A DNA stretch of 64,000 bases from Halobacteriales archaeon QH_7_66_36 (GCA_003021175.1 PXQV01000014.1:62001-126000), one strand, 5' to 3'; shown: positions 41,324 to 50,635, numbered from the stretch's first letter. Translations and numbers: made by a program. The notes: generated by a model not told the origin, from the letters alone.

Positions 41324-41692
41324 ATGGGTCCGTCGGAATTTGCCTATCAGTATTCAACAGACAAGCGGCGAGGGGTACAGTACAACATCGGCGTGCGGGC
41401 AGACCCAAGCCTCAATGATGTTGAATCATTTGCGACCATCCTGTTCTTTCAACTCGGAGATGGCACCCGAGTCCAGGTGGCGAAGGTGGACGACTCCCCA
41501 CACGAAGGCGAGCAGGACATCCACGTCGACAGGTATTATCGGGCCCCCGATGCCGAGGTGAAGGACTTCGATGTGGATATCGAGGACCCCTTCGAGGCCG
41601 AGAGATATCTCAAGCAGAACTGGAAGCAGTTTGTTGACCGCTACTACGAGAGCCATGGACTTGAACCACGAGAGGACGGAGTGAATATTTGA
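41324..41692 (+). CDS. Small TumE-like protein, candidate toxin
   Basis: 122 residues from ATG 41324. The core VAKVDDSPHEGEQDIHVDRYYR resembles the DNAPHH...HxH segment of TumE-type toxins, and QNWKQFVDRYYESHG follows at the C-terminus. In haloarchaea TumE-type proteins are encoded beside the HVO_A0114-like HTH protein, as here, although usually on one strand. Low-GC, mixed codon use stands out from the flanking cox genes. Toxin activity is an inference. Confidence 0.6.
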   Translation: MGPSEFAYQYSTDKRRGVQYNIGVRADPSLNDVESFATILFFQLGDGTRVQVAKVDDSPHEGEQDIHVDRYYRAPDAEVKDFDVDIEDPFEAERYLKQNWKQFVDRYYESHGLEPREDGVNI

Positions 41693-41853
41693 CGGCGTTG
41701 AGCGAGGGTAGTTAGGCTGGTCAGGGTAATCTGTGTATCTTTCATAACTCCTACACATACGCCAGCCTCGGAGTCCTCACCTTTTGACGCGGAGAAAACT
41801 GAGAGCTTCGAGACGAGCGCAGAGCAATCGAAGTCGAGACGACAGCGCGGCAG

Positions 41854-42711
41854 TCAGACCGAGATGATAGCGCCGACGTACAGCACGACGACGAGGAAGA
41901 TCCACACCACGTCGACGAAGTGCCAGTACATCGAGACGGTCGTGACGGAGGTGTGTTTCTCCGGGGTGTACTGGCCGAACAGCGAGCGAACGAAGACGAT
42001 GCCCAGCAGAACCGCGCCGAGGCTGACGTGGAGGCCGTGGAGGCCGGTCAGGCCGTAGAACGCGGAGCCGTAGGCACCCTCGGCGATGGTGAACCCTTCG
42101 ACGGCGATGAACTCGTAGTACTCCAGCGCCTGCCCGCCGAGGAAGACGACGCCGAGCAGCAGCGTCAGGCCAAGCAGGCCGACGAATCGCCGGCGGTCGT
42201 CGTCGCGGAGCGCGACGTGCGCGTAGTGGAGCGTCACCGACGAGATGATCAGGATGACCGTGTTGACGATGACGAGACTGGAGAAGATGTTCCCGCTCTC
42301 GACGAGATGCGGGAGGTCGGTCCACGCGTCGGCGCGGACGAAGAAGTAGTAGATGAAGCCGGCACCGAACGTCGCGATCTCGGAGCCGAGGAACGCTAAC
42401 ATCCCCATCCGGAGGCCGACGCCAGTCGACTCGCTCGTCCAGTACGCCTTGATGAACGCGTGGTACGTCCAGCCGTAGAGACCGACGAGGAAGAGACCGA
42501 TGCTGGCGACGGCCGTTCCGAGACCGTACGACAGCGGAACCAGCGCGCTATCGCCGGTCGAGAGCACGTACATCGCCGCGCCGAGATAGATACCTGCCGC
42601 GCCGATTGCCGTCACGAACGGCCACCACGACGCCTCACCGAAGCCGCGGGGCCAGTCCTCGACGGCCGGGAGATGGTGGCCGCCGTCCTCTTCTTCGTCT
42701 GCGTGACTCAT
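41854..42711 (-). CDS. coxC: Cytochrome c oxidase subunit III
   Basis: 285 residues with seven membrane helices. It starts with an acidic, histidine-rich segment (SHADEEEDGGHHLP). CoxIII landmarks: WPFVTAIGAAGIYLGA, LGSEIATFGAGFIYYFFVRAD, a second bundle with LHYAHVALRDDDRRRFVGLLGLTLLLGVVFLGGQALEYYEF, GLTGLHGLHVSLGAVLLG and YWHFVDVVWIFLVVVLY. It stabilises the oxidase. The gene is separated from coxB by the HTH/TumE-like pair, and from coxA by about 20 kb. Confidence 0.93.
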   Translation of the reverse strand: MSHADEEEDGGHHLPAVEDWPRGFGEASWWPFVTAIGAAGIYLGAAMYVLSTGDSALVPLSYGLGTAVASIGLFLVGLYGWTYHAFIKAYWTSESTGVGLRMGMLAFLGSEIATFGAGFIYYFFVRADAWTDLPHLVESGNIFSSLVIVNTVILIISSVTLHYAHVALRDDDRRRFVGLLGLTLLLGVVFLGGQALEYYEFIAVEGFTIAEGAYGSAFYGLTGLHGLHVSLGAVLLGIVFVRSLFGQYTPEKHTSVTTVSMYWHFVDVVWIFLVVVLYVGAIISV

Positions 42712-42823
42712 GGCGGGCGGTTACGAGTGGACCGACAAAAGCCCTCCCATACGCGTGGCGCGGCGACCGCGAGAGCCGTGCGGTTCCGACGGGTATAGGA
42801 GCGACCCGGCACAAGCGGTGGCG

Positions 42824-44215
42824 ATGACAGACGCCACGCGCAGAGTCGCACGCGCCGTCGCGGCCCTGCTCGCTGCCGCGCTCGCCGTGAGCGCGCTCGT
42901 GGGACGCGCACTCGCACACGGCGGCAGTATCGGACAGAGCGCCGGCCGGTCGCTCGACGTGCCGACGTGGCTGTTTCTCTCGACCGGCGGGGCCGTCGTC
43001 GGCGCGTCGTTTCTGCTGTCGACGTTCGCCACCGACCGCGCGTTCGTCAGTCGGATCCACGCGTATCGGCGGGCGCTCGCCGCGCCACGGACGGACCTGT
43101 TCGCGACCGCCGGTCGTGCCATCGGATTACTGGGGCTGGCGACCGTCGTCGCCGTGGGCTATCTGGGCCCGTCCGGACCGCTGCAGAACGCGAGCATCCT
43201 CGTCGTGTGGGGCGGCTGGTGGGCCGGCCTCGCCATGTCCGCGTATCTCTTCGGCAACGCGTGGCCCGTCCTCGATCCGTGGCGCACGCTCGCCAGCGCG
43301 CTTCCCACTCGCGACCGTGACCCTGCGGCCGTGCTTCCGGTGTCCGTGCCGTGGCTCTCGACGGTCGGCCTGCTCGGGCTGTTCTGGATCGAAATCGTCA
43401 GCCCGCTCGCGGACGCGCCGCGACTACTCGCGACCGTCGTCGTCGCGTACTCCGTGGTCGCGCTGAGCGGGGCGTTCCTGTTCGGCGACCGCTACTTCGA
43501 GGAAGTGGACCCGATAGCGCGGGTCTTTCGACTCTACGGCGCGGTCGCGCCGCTGACGTACGACGACGGGATTCAGCTCCGGGTTCCGGGCTCCGGGTTA
43601 GAGGCGGACATCCTCGACTCGCGGGGCGAGGTGGCGTTCGTCGTCGCGCTGCTGTGGGGGACGACCTACGACGGGCTCGTCGCCACGCCGCCGTGGGCGA
43701 CGTCCGCCCGCGCGGTCGTCAAGGTCGGCGTCCCCGCGACGCTGCTGTATCCGGTCGCGCTCGTCGTCGGCTTCCTCGCCTTCTACGGCGGATACCTGTT
43801 GTGTGTGCGGTACGGCGCACGGTTCGCGGACACGCGCCGCGACGACGCAGAGTTCGTCCGGCGCTTCGCCCCGTCGCTGCTCGCTATCGCCGCCGGCTAC
43901 CACGTCGCTCACTATCTGGGGTACTTCCTGACGCTCGCGCCGGCGCTCGTGGGCGCGCTCGCCGCGCCGTTCGCTCGCGGCAGTGTGAGCACGCTCGTGC
44001 TCCCGGGCTGGTTCGGCGGTCTCTCGCTCGCGTTCGTGCTCGCGGGGCATCTGCTGGCCGTCTGGGTCGCCCACGGCGTCGGCTACGAGCTGTTCCCCTC
44101 CCGACTCCAAGCGGTCCGGAGCCAGTACGGTCTCACCGCGATCATGATACTCTACACGATGACCTCGCTGTGGATCGTCTCACGACCGTACGTCGCACCA
44201 CCCTTCGTCGGATGA
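42824..44215 (+). CDS. Large haloarchaeal membrane protein (about 12 helices)
   Basis: 463 residues from ATG 42824; upstream in-frame codons give an arginine-rich segment untypical of the genome. About twelve hydrophobic segments (AALLAAALAVSALVGRALAHGG as a signal-like start, WLFLSTGGAVVGASFLLSTF, ILVVWGGWWAGLAMSAYLFGNAWPVLDPW, ARFAD with long loops, YHVAHYLGYFLTLAPALVGALAA). No transporter signature is recognised. Four-base coupling to the following zinc-finger gene suggests a joint role; its position after coxC may hint at respiration. Confidence 0.75.
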   Translation: MTDATRRVARAVAALLAAALAVSALVGRALAHGGSIGQSAGRSLDVPTWLFLSTGGAVVGASFLLSTFATDRAFVSRIHAYRRALAAPRTDLFATAGRAIGLLGLATVVAVGYLGPSGPLQNASILVVWGGWWAGLAMSAYLFGNAWPVLDPWRTLASALPTRDRDPAAVLPVSVPWLSTVGLLGLFWIEIVSPLADAPRLLATVVVAYSVVALSGAFLFGDRYFEEVDPIARVFRLYGAVAPLTYDDGIQLRVPGSGLEADILDSRGEVAFVVALLWGTTYDGLVATPPWATSARAVVKVGVPATLLYPVALVVGFLAFYGGYLLCVRYGARFADTRRDDAEFVRRFAPSLLAIAAGYHVAHYLGYFLTLAPALVGALAAPFARGSVSTLVLPGWFGGLSLAFVLAGHLLAVWVAHGVGYELFPSRLQAVRSQYGLTAIMILYTMTSLWIVSRPYVAPPFVG

Positions 44216-44490
44216 CAGACGCGAGCCCCGACACGGCGGCCGACACCGACGCAGGAACGGGCGAGCGCGACCACGACTGTCCGTACTGCGACCGCGTCTT
44301 CGCTCGTGCCGACTACCGCGACCTCCATCTCGGCTTGGAACACGAGAATCTCACCGACGCGGAGCAGGCAGCGTTCGCGGACGCCCGCGAGGCCGAGGAG
44401 GAGGCGCTCACCATCTTCCGGTACAAGGCGCTGGGGCTGTTGGTCGTCGCGTACTTCCTCTTCCTGATGGCGTACGCCGCCTCACTGTGA
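44212..44490 (+). CDS. C2H2 zinc-finger protein with membrane anchor
   Basis: 92 residues; ATG 44212 overlaps the previous stop (ATGA). Near residue 25, CPYCDRVFARADYRDLHLGLEH fits a C2H2 zinc finger (Cx2C, x12, Hx4H). The C-terminus ends in one membrane helix (FRYKALGLLVVAYFLFLMAYAASL). The finger would face the cytoplasm beside the large membrane protein. Haloarchaea have several small proteins of this layout; no function is known. Confidence 0.78.
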   Translation: MTDASPDTAADTDAGTGERDHDCPYCDRVFARADYRDLHLGLEHENLTDAEQAAFADAREAEEEALTIFRYKALGLLVVAYFLFLMAYAASL

Positions 44491-44550
44491 GGGCAGGCGC
44501 GGCGACGGCGTTTCTACACCCTTTTACCGCCGGCAGACTTCCGTGTAGGT

Positions 44551-45165
44551 ATGAGCGAGGAGCAGGCCGCAGAGCCCGACGACACCGAGGAAGCGGCCGA
44601 CGACGCCCAAGACACGACCGCGCCGGACGAGGAACTCGTCGACCGCATCGCCGACGCCGACCCCGAGGAGACGGCCCGCGAGGTGGCGTCGCTCCGGACT
44701 CGCGTGGAGGAGCTGGAGTCGGACCTGCGCGAGGAGCGCGAGCGCGCCGACGAGCTTGAGTCGAAGCTGAAGCGCAAGCAGGCCGACTTCCAGAACTTCA
44801 AGAAGCGCCAGCAGCAGAAGACCGAGGATGCGCGCCGGCGCGCGACGGAGGACCTCGTCGAACGACTGCTCGACGTGCGCGACAACCTCGTCCGCGCGCT
44901 CGATCAGGAGGAAGGAGCCGACATCCGCGACGGGGTGGAGACGACGCTGCGTGGCTTCGACGACGTGCTCGACGACGAGAACGTCGAGACCATCGAGCCG
45001 GAGCCGGGGACGGAACTCGACCCCGTCCACCACGAGGTGCTGATGCGGGTCGACAGCGACCAGCCGGAGGGAACCGTCGCCGACCTCCACCGCCCCGGCT
45101 ACGAGATGGCGGGGAAGGTGCTCCGCCCGGCGCAGGTGACGGTCGCGGACGACACAGACGAGTGA
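44551..45165 (+). CDS. grpE: GrpE nucleotide-exchange factor
   Basis: 204 residues. An acidic N-terminus of about 45 residues leads into a long coiled coil (VASLRTRVEELESDLREERERADELESKLKRKQADFQNFKKRQQQ), a four-helix bundle (DLVERLLDVRDNLVRALD) and the C-terminal beta wing (PGTELDPVHHEVLMRVDSDQPEGTVADLHRPGYEMAGKVLRPAQVTV). It releases ADP from DnaK. A TATA-like CCTTTTACC (about 44518-44526) lies 26-30 nt upstream. dnaK follows after 149 bp with its own promoter. Confidence 0.94.
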   Translation: MSEEQAAEPDDTEEAADDAQDTTAPDEELVDRIADADPEETAREVASLRTRVEELESDLREERERADELESKLKRKQADFQNFKKRQQQKTEDARRRATEDLVERLLDVRDNLVRALDQEEGADIRDGVETTLRGFDDVLDDENVETIEPEPGTELDPVHHEVLMRVDSDQPEGTVADLHRPGYEMAGKVLRPAQVTVADDTDE

Positions 45166-45281
45166 CGAGAACGGCCAATAGCGGTTCTGTTTATACGTGA
45201 CGGTCGTCGGGGCGTGGTCGCGTCAAAACCACGCGACGGCGGCGAGCCAGTTCGTACCGCTGCTCGGGGCGTCTAGTAACG

Positions 45282-45286
45282 TTTAA
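45282..45286 (+). promoter_or_regulatory. TATA-like box of dnaK
   Basis: GTTTAACC (core 45282-45286) is 29 nt before the ATG at 45315, giving dnaK a promoter separate from grpE. No classical heat-shock element could be identified by eye. Confidence 0.5.
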
Positions 45287-45314
45287 CCGATTCAGCGCGG
45301 TATCTAAGGGTAAG

Positions 45315-47228
45315 ATGACGAGCAACAAGATTCTCGGTATCGATCTCGGCACCACGAACTCCGCGTTCGCGGTGATGGAAGGTGGCGATCCCGAGATCAT
45401 CGTGAACGGTGAGGGCGAGCGGACGACGCCGTCTGTCGTCGCGTTCACCGACGACGGCGAACGACTCGTGGGGAAGCCGGCGAAGAATCAGGCGGTGCAG
45501 AACCCCGGAGACACGATCCAGTCCATCAAGCGGCACATGGGCGAGGAGGAGTACACCGTCGAGGTCGACGGCGAGGAGTACACGCCCGAGCAGATCTCGG
45601 CGATGATCCTCCAGAAGATCAAGCGCGACGCCGGGGAGTATCTCGGCGACGACCTGGCAAAGGCGGTCATCACCGTGCCGGCGTACTTCAACGACCGCCA
45701 GCGGCAGGCGACGAAGGACGCCGGCGAGATCGCCGGCTTCGAGGTGGAGCGTATCGTCAACGAGCCGACCGCCGCGTCGATGGCGTACGGCCTCGACGAC
45801 GAGACCGACCAGACCGTCCTCGTGTACGACCTCGGTGGGGGCACGTTCGACGTCTCGATTCTCGACCTCGGCGGTGGCGTCTACGAGGTCGTGGCGACGA
45901 ACGGCGACAACGACCTCGGCGGGGACGACTGGGACGAGGCGATCATCGACTATCTCGCCGACGAGTTCGAGGCCGAGCACGGCGTCGACCTCCGCGAGGA
46001 CCGGCAGGCGCTCCAGCGGCTCACCGAAGCCGCCGAGGAGGCGAAGATCGAACTGTCGAGTCGGAAGGAGACGACGGTCACCCTGCCGTTCATCGCTGCC
46101 GACGACGCCGGCCCGAAGGATCTGGAGGAGACGCTCACCCGCGCGAAGTTCGAGTCGATCACGTCGGATCTCATCGAGCGGACCGTCGGCCCGACGGAGC
46201 AGGCGCTCTCCGACGCCGGCTACTCCGAGAGCGACATCGACGAGGTGATCCTCGTCGGCGGCTCCACGCGGATGCCGCAGGTCCAAGAGAAGGTCGAGGA
46301 GATGACCGGGCAGGAGCCGAAGAAGAACGTCAACCCGGACGAGGCCGTCGCGCTCGGCGCGGCGATTCAGGGCGGCGTCCTCTCGGGCGACGTGGACGAC
46401 ATCGTCCTGCTCGACGTGACGCCGCTGTCGCTCGGCATCGAGGTGAAGGGCGGGCTGTTCGAGCGGCTCATCGACAAGAACACCACCATCCCGACGGAGG
46501 AGTCGAAGGTGTTCACCACCGCGGCGGACAACCAGACGCAGGTGCAGATCCGCGTCTTCCAAGGCGAACGCGAGATAGCCGACGAGAACGAGCTGCTCGG
46601 CGCGTTCCAGCTGACGGGCATCCCGCCCGCGCCGGCCGGCACGCCCCAGATCGAAGTGACGTTCAACATCGACGAGAACGGCATCGTCAACGTCGAAGCC
46701 GAGGATCAGGGTTCCGGCAACAAGGAAGAGATCACCATCGAGGGCGGCGTCGGTCTCTCCGACGAGGAGATCGAGCAGATGCAGGAAGAGGCCGAACAGC
46801 ACGCCGAGGAGGACGAGAAGCGACGCGAGTTCGTCGAGTCGCGCAACGAGGCCGAGAGTACCATCCAGCGGGCCGAGACGCTGCTGGAGGAGAACGAAGA
46901 GCAGGTCGACGACGAACTCCGGAGCGACATCGACGCCGAGATCGAGCGCGTCGAGGAGGCGCTCGACGAGTACGCCGAGGTCGACGGCGACGAACTGGAC
47001 ACCGCCTCGGAGGCGCTCACCTCGGCCACGGAGAGTCTCGCCGAGGCGCTCCAAGAGATTGGCAAGCAGATGTACCAGCAGGCAGAACAGCAGGCCGCCG
47101 GCGGTGCCGGCATGGGCGGTGCCGGCGCTGGTCCGGGCGCAGGTGCCGGTGCCGGTGCCGAGGGCGACGGCGAGGAGTACGTCGACGCCGACTTCGAGGA
47201 CGTCGACGAGGAAGGCGACGAAGAGTAA
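45315..47228 (+). CDS. dnaK: Hsp70 chaperone DnaK
   Basis: 637 residues. ATPase domain motifs: [19 protein letters not shown] at the N-terminus, [17 protein letters not shown] near residue 175, and [13 protein letters not shown] near 315. The substrate-binding domain ([31 protein letters not shown]) and a helical lid follow, ending in a Gly/Ala-rich stretch ([11 protein letters not shown]) and an acidic tail EEGDEE. It folds proteins with GrpE and a J-protein. The J gene dnaJ, which usually follows, is absent downstream; the next gene is unrelated and reads the opposite way. Confidence 0.96.
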   Translation: MTSNKILGIDLGTTNSAFAVMEGGDPEIIVNGEGERTTPSVVAFTDDGERLVGKPAKNQAVQNPGDTIQSIKRHMGEEEYTVEVDGEEYTPEQISAMILQKIKRDAGEYLGDDLAKAVITVPAYFNDRQRQATKDAGEIAGFEVERIVNEPTAASMAYGLDDETDQTVLVYDLGGGTFDVSILDLGGGVYEVVATNGDNDLGGDDWDEAIIDYLADEFEAEHGVDLREDRQALQRLTEAAEEAKIELSSRKETTVTLPFIAADDAGPKDLEETLTRAKFESITSDLIERTVGPTEQALSDAGYSESDIDEVILVGGSTRMPQVQEKVEEMTGQEPKKNVNPDEAVALGAAIQGGVLSGDVDDIVLLDVTPLSLGIEVKGGLFERLIDKNTTIPTEESKVFTTAADNQTQVQIRVFQGEREIADENELLGAFQLTGIPPAPAGTPQIEVTFNIDENGIVNVEAEDQGSGNKEEITIEGGVGLSDEEIEQMQEEAEQHAEEDEKRREFVESRNEAESTIQRAETLLEENEEQVDDELRSDIDAEIERVEEALDEYAEVDGDELDTASEALTSATESLAEALQEIGKQMYQQAEQQAAGGAGMGGAGAGPGAGAGAGAEGDGEEYVDADFEDVDEEGDEE

Positions 47229-47492
47229 CCTCGCGCCGTAGACTGCAATCTCCGTATCGAGACGACAACGAGAGTAAGTCTTCTCGCCGTAACTGCGTGA
47301 CCGCGCTTACAGCATGTCACCGATTGGCAAATAGATCAGCAACGAGAGGGTCCGTTGTACCGCGAACGAAGTGAGCGGTAGCGCGCACGGACTAACGCGA
47401 ACCGACCGAAGGGAGGTTCGCGGCAGGAGTACGCGCGCATATTTTCCCCAAGTTTTTGCCGGGGGCCGGAGGCCCCCGTGCAAAAAGTGGGT
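47229..47492. other. 264-bp hairpin-rich intergenic stretch after dnaK
   Basis: No gene. It contains GCGAACGAAGTGAGCGG, the inverted pair GGGGGCC-GGAGGCCCCCG-like (about 47460-47480), AT-rich CATATTTTCCCC and TTTTTGCC runs. The GGGGGCC/GGCCCCC hairpin next to T-rich DNA may terminate dnaK (left) and the 47493 gene (right). It lacks the blocks of the A-E repeat family. Confidence 0.45.
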
Positions 47493-47759
47493 TCAGACCG
47501 CGAGTTCGCCCTTCGACTCGATGACCTCGACCGCGCCGGCGTCAACGTCTTCGACGTCGAGGTGCATCGGGACGAAGTCACGGCGAGCGAACGTCTTCAG
47601 TTCGTCCTCCGTGCCGACGGTACACCACAGTTGGACCTCGTCGGGGCCGTGCCAGTCGCCGTTGCGCGTGACGGAGAAGCAGTAGAGTTCCTCGCCGTCC
47701 ACCTCGATGACGGCGTCTTTCCGGATCCCGGGGTCACCGTGGATGATGAGCCGCTTCAT
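47493..47759 (-). CDS. Small conserved haloarchaeal protein (HAH_0734 type)
   Basis: 88 residues from ATG 47759. It reads MKRLIIHGDPGIRKDAVIEV, DGEELYCFSVTRNGDWHGPD, VQLWCTVGTEDELKTFARRDFVPMHLDVEDVDAG. It is a compact alpha/beta protein conserved in haloarchaea, without recognised motif or membrane helix. The gene faces away from dnaK. Function unknown. Confidence 0.82.
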   Translation of the reverse strand: MKRLIIHGDPGIRKDAVIEVDGEELYCFSVTRNGDWHGPDEVQLWCTVGTEDELKTFARRDFVPMHLDVEDVDAGAVEVIESKGELAV

Positions 47760-47800
47760 ACCCCGGCGTTGGCGTGAACCCGACGTAAGAGCTTCGAAGG

Positions 47801-48827
47801 TTACGCGCCGTCCGAGCCGTCGGGAGCCGGGGCGTCGGTGGTCCGCCGGTCGTGGAGACGCGCGCCGACGAGCGCGAGCGTGGCACCGACCAGCGGAACC
47901 ACGACCGCTGCGACGAACAACCCGATCCGTCGTACGCCAGCACCCAACCCGATGGGAAGCGCCGTCAGGTCGACGAGCGCCACGACCGCAATCACGAACG
48001 CGACCGGCGGGACGGCCCACCAGCGGCGCGACCCGGCCGCGACAGCCGCGCCGAACGGCAGCAGCGCGGCGAGTGCGAATGTCGAGAACACTGTCCAGAC
48101 CGCGAGCGGCAACGGCTCGACGTAGCCGGACCACGGGAACAGGAAGGCGGCCAGTCCCACGACCGCCGCCACGCCGAGCGCGGCGGCCGTCTGAAGTTCA
48201 GTCGCCGTGGTGTCGTTGGGACCGAAGGCGATGTACGGCGAGCCGTCGAGAGACGGGGCCTCGTACTGCTGGTCGGAGTCGCCGGTCCACGTCACGCGTC
48301 CATTTCCGACGGTTCCACTCTCCGGAGTGTTCGAGACGACGGTACTCGACGGGCCGCGTACCGTGAACCGGTCGGCGTTGACGACGTACCGTGGCTCGCG
48401 ACCCTCGTCGTGGAGCAGGTCGACGACGAGGACGCCGGCGCGGCGCTCGGCCACGTCGGATGTGTGGAACGTAATGACCACCGTCTCACCGTCGAGGCGG
48501 TGCTGCACCCGGCCCGGCTCCTCGGGGAGGCCGAACCCTTCTTCGGTGAGTTGCTGGACCGTCGCGTTGAGCGCGGCGGAATTCTCGCGGAACGGCTTCG
48601 CGCTGTCGAGTTCGTTGCGGACGGTCCACGTCGCGGAGCCGTTTGCGTGGACCTGCGCGTCGACCGTGCTTTCGGTGAGTGTGACGTTCGCGCCGTTGTC
48701 GGCGGCGGCTTCGTCGAACGTGCCACAGTAGCGACACACGGCTGTCGGCTGTGGGCTCTGCAGTCGCGGGGACGACGACGGCGGTTGCGGCGGGGAAGAG
48801 CGCCGCGAGGAGGGCAGGGCGTCGCAT
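47801..48827 (-). CDS. Exported, membrane-anchored protein with a probable frameshift
   Basis: The long frame (47801 up to about 48745) encodes an extracellular beta domain ([55 protein letters not shown]) and about five C-terminal helices. It has no signal peptide of its own. An ATG at 48827 in another frame gives one, [22 protein letters not shown], ending at the same place. A single-base difference near 48730-48760 would join them into a normal 341-residue exported protein. Without it, translation would have to start at a GTG near 48745 and lack export. A real frameshift or a sequencing error are both possible. Confidence 0.62.
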
Positions 48828-48926
48828 GCGCGACGGGTTTCGGACTGACCGGTAAGTGTCTTCTCCCGGCGAACCCGGAACCGTACGCCTTTTACCGGGG
48901 GCTGTGTTACGACCGCACAACAAACT

Positions 48927-49208
48927 ATGCAGATGCCACGTCGGTTCAACACGTACTGTCCGCACTGTCACACCCACCACGAGCACGAGGTAGAGAAGGT
49001 CCGCACCGGCCGCACGTCCGGGATGACCCACGAACAGCGGAAGACCCGCCGCGGTCGCTCCGTCATCGGCAACGCCGGTCGCTTCTCGAAGGTGCCCGGC
49101 GGCGACAAGCCGACGAAGAAGACGGACCTGAAGTACCGCTGCTCCGAGTGTGGCAAGGCCCACCTCCGCGAGGGATGGCGCGCCGGTCGGCTGGAGTTCC
49201 AAGACTGA
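48927..49208 (+). CDS. rpl44e: 50S ribosomal protein eL44 (L44e)
   Basis: 93 residues from ATG 48927. Typical archaeal L44e: [23 protein letters not shown] with the first cysteine pair, [32 protein letters not shown] and a second pair CSECGKAH, giving a zinc site. A T-rich TATA (CCTTTTACC, about 48888-48896) is 31 nt before the start. The stop overlaps the rps27e start. Confidence 0.96.
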   Translation: MQMPRRFNTYCPHCHTHHEHEVEKVRTGRTSGMTHEQRKTRRGRSVIGNAGRFSKVPGGDKPTKKTDLKYRCSECGKAHLREGWRAGRLEFQD

Positions 49209-49399
49209 TGGCGGGGAGCTTCCTTCAAGTCGAGTGTCCGGACTGCGAGAACGAGCAGGTCGTCTTCGAGAAGGTCGCGAACGAGGTCGCCTGCGCGGTC
49301 TGTGGCCACACGCTCGCGCGGCCCACGGGCGGCATCGCCGAACTCGAAGGCGAGGTCGTCGAAGTCGTCGAAGACCGCTCGCAGGACGCGTTAGCGTAA
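49208..49399 (+). CDS. rps27e: 30S ribosomal protein eS27 (S27e)
   Basis: 63 residues; ATG 49208 shares one base with the previous stop (TGATG). The zinc-ribbon cysteines are CPDC and CAVC ([38 protein letters not shown]). It is the standard partner of L44e in archaea. The end lies 85 bp before the minimal repeat copy E, which separates it from aIF2-alpha. Confidence 0.95.
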   Translation: MAGSFLQVECPDCENEQVVFEKVANEVACAVCGHTLARPTGGIAELEGEVVEVVEDRSQDALA

Positions 49400-49483
49400 C
49401 GACCGTCGCAGCTTCTCTCTGCTCGTGCAGTCGGCGAGCGACTGCGCTGCACCGCAGTGGCGCGTCGATCCACACGTAGGACA

Positions 49484-49598
49484 GTACTCAGATAGGCGAT
49501 AGCTGCCCGAGGAAGTGCAGGCGGGTGAGACTGGAAGGGGTCGGTGGCTTCCGAGCTGGTTATATTGGCTGTGACGGCTCATTCGGTCTTAGCTGGAC
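49484..49598 (+). repeat. Structured intergenic repeat, minimal copy E
   Basis: 115 bp: GTACTCAG start, GAGACTGGAAGGGG at about 49528, CGGTGGCTTCCGAG at about 49542 and TCTTAGCTGGAC end. The 5' and 3' blocks abut, leaving a ten-base loop between GGAAG (49533-49537) and CTTCC (49548-49552). There are no GC hairpins. Spacing of each block from its outer end (about 49 and 51 nt) matches the longer copies. Confidence 0.65.
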
Positions 49599-49622
49599 AT
49601 ACCACTCCCGGGTCACGAACGG

Positions 49623-49628
49623 TTTATA
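49623..49628 (+). promoter_or_regulatory. TATA box of the aIF2-alpha operon
   Basis: TTTATA in GGTTTATACA, 24 nt before the ATG at 49653. A strong match with leaderless spacing. It lies 25 bp past the end of repeat copy E. Confidence 0.6.
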
Positions 49629-49652
49629 CATACCAGTCCGTTACCGACCGGT

Positions 49653-50453
49653 ATGCAATACTCAGGCTGGCCCGAATCCGGCGAACTCGTCGTCGGCGAG
49701 GTCGACGAGATCGAGGACTTCGGCGTCTTCATCGACCTGCTGGAGTACGAGAACAAGCGCGGTCTCGTCCACGTCTCCGAGGTTGCGAGCGGCTGGATCA
49801 AGAACGTCCGCGACCACGTGAACACGGATCAGGTCATGGTCTGCAAGGTGCTCGATATCGACGAGTCGAGCCAGCAGATCGACCTCTCAATCAAGGATGT
49901 CAACGACCACCAGCGCTCCGAGAAGATTCAAGAGTGGAAGAACGAGCAGAAAGCCGACAAGTGGATGGAACTGGCCTTCGGCGAGGACGTGAGCGACGAG
50001 CAGTTCACGTCGGTCGCCAACGCGCTGGTCGGGGAGTACGGGAGCCTCTACGACGGGTTCGAACAGGCGGCCATCCACGGTCCCGAGGCGCTCGACGGAC
50101 TGGATCTCGGCGACGAGGAACTGGCGGCCGTCGTCGACACCGCCCGCGAGAACGTCTCCGTCCCGTACGTGACCGTCAGCGGCTACGTCGACCTCGAATC
50201 GCCGAACAGCGAGGGTGTCGAGGATGTCCGCGACGCATTACAGGCCGCAGAAGGGAACGGCGAAGTCCCCGAAGAGGCCGATCTGGACGTGACGTACGTC
50301 GGGTCGCCGGAGTACCGCATCCGCGTCCAAGCCCCGAACTACAAGACGGCCGAGTCGGAGTTGGAGGCGAGCGCGGCCCGCGCCAGCGAGGCAATCGAGG
50401 CGGCCGGCGGCACCGCCGACTTCCACCGCGACCGCCGCACCGACGAGGAGTGA
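49653..50453 (+). CDS. Translation initiation factor aIF2 subunit alpha
   Basis: 266 residues. An S1 domain at the N-terminus ([47 protein letters not shown], then [22 protein letters not shown]), a helical middle and a C-terminal alpha-beta domain ([26 protein letters not shown]). With the beta and gamma subunits it brings initiator tRNA to the ribosome. Halophilic acidic surface. The stop overlaps the Nop10 start. Confidence 0.95.
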   Translation: MQYSGWPESGELVVGEVDEIEDFGVFIDLLEYENKRGLVHVSEVASGWIKNVRDHVNTDQVMVCKVLDIDESSQQIDLSIKDVNDHQRSEKIQEWKNEQKADKWMELAFGEDVSDEQFTSVANALVGEYGSLYDGFEQAAIHGPEALDGLDLGDEELAAVVDTARENVSVPYVTVSGYVDLESPNSEGVEDVRDALQAAEGNGEVPEEADLDVTYVGSPEYRIRVQAPNYKTAESELEASAARASEAIEAAGGTADFHRDRRTDEE

Positions 50454-50635
50454 AGTCCGACATCCGCGTCTGTACCGACTGGCAGGCGGCCCACGAGCGA
50501 CCGGTGTACACGCTCGACGACACCTGTCCGGACTGTGGCGCGGACGCGGTCAACAGCGCACCGGCACCGTACGATCCCGAGGACCACTACGGTGAGTACC
50601 GCCGCCGCGCGAAGCGCCGTCGCCGCGACGCCTGA
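50450..50635 (+). CDS. nop10: H/ACA ribonucleoprotein subunit Nop10
   Basis: 61 residues from GTG 50450, overlapping the aIF2-alpha stop by four bases. The archaeal Nop10 zinc ribbon has only the second pair clearly ([30 protein letters not shown]), with a cysteine near residue 8. The aIF2-alpha/nop10 order is typical of archaea. It assists rRNA pseudouridylation with Cbf5, Gar1 and L7Ae. Basic C-terminal tail [11 protein letters not shown] binds RNA. Confidence 0.94.
   Translation: MKSDIRVCTDWQAAHERPVYTLDDTCPDCGADAVNSAPAPYDPEDHYGEYRRRAKRRRRDA

Noticed and set aside
41290-41418. 42-codon frame MARRYLASLG upstream of the TumE-like gene
   Set aside because: Overlaps the TumE-like frame and becomes arginine/proline-rich; the 41324 frame has family-like motifs.
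47336-47500. Sixth copy of the A-E repeat family after dnaK
   Set aside because: It is hairpin-rich but lacks the GTGTTCAG start, the GAAAGGGG block and the CTTTCTAC block.
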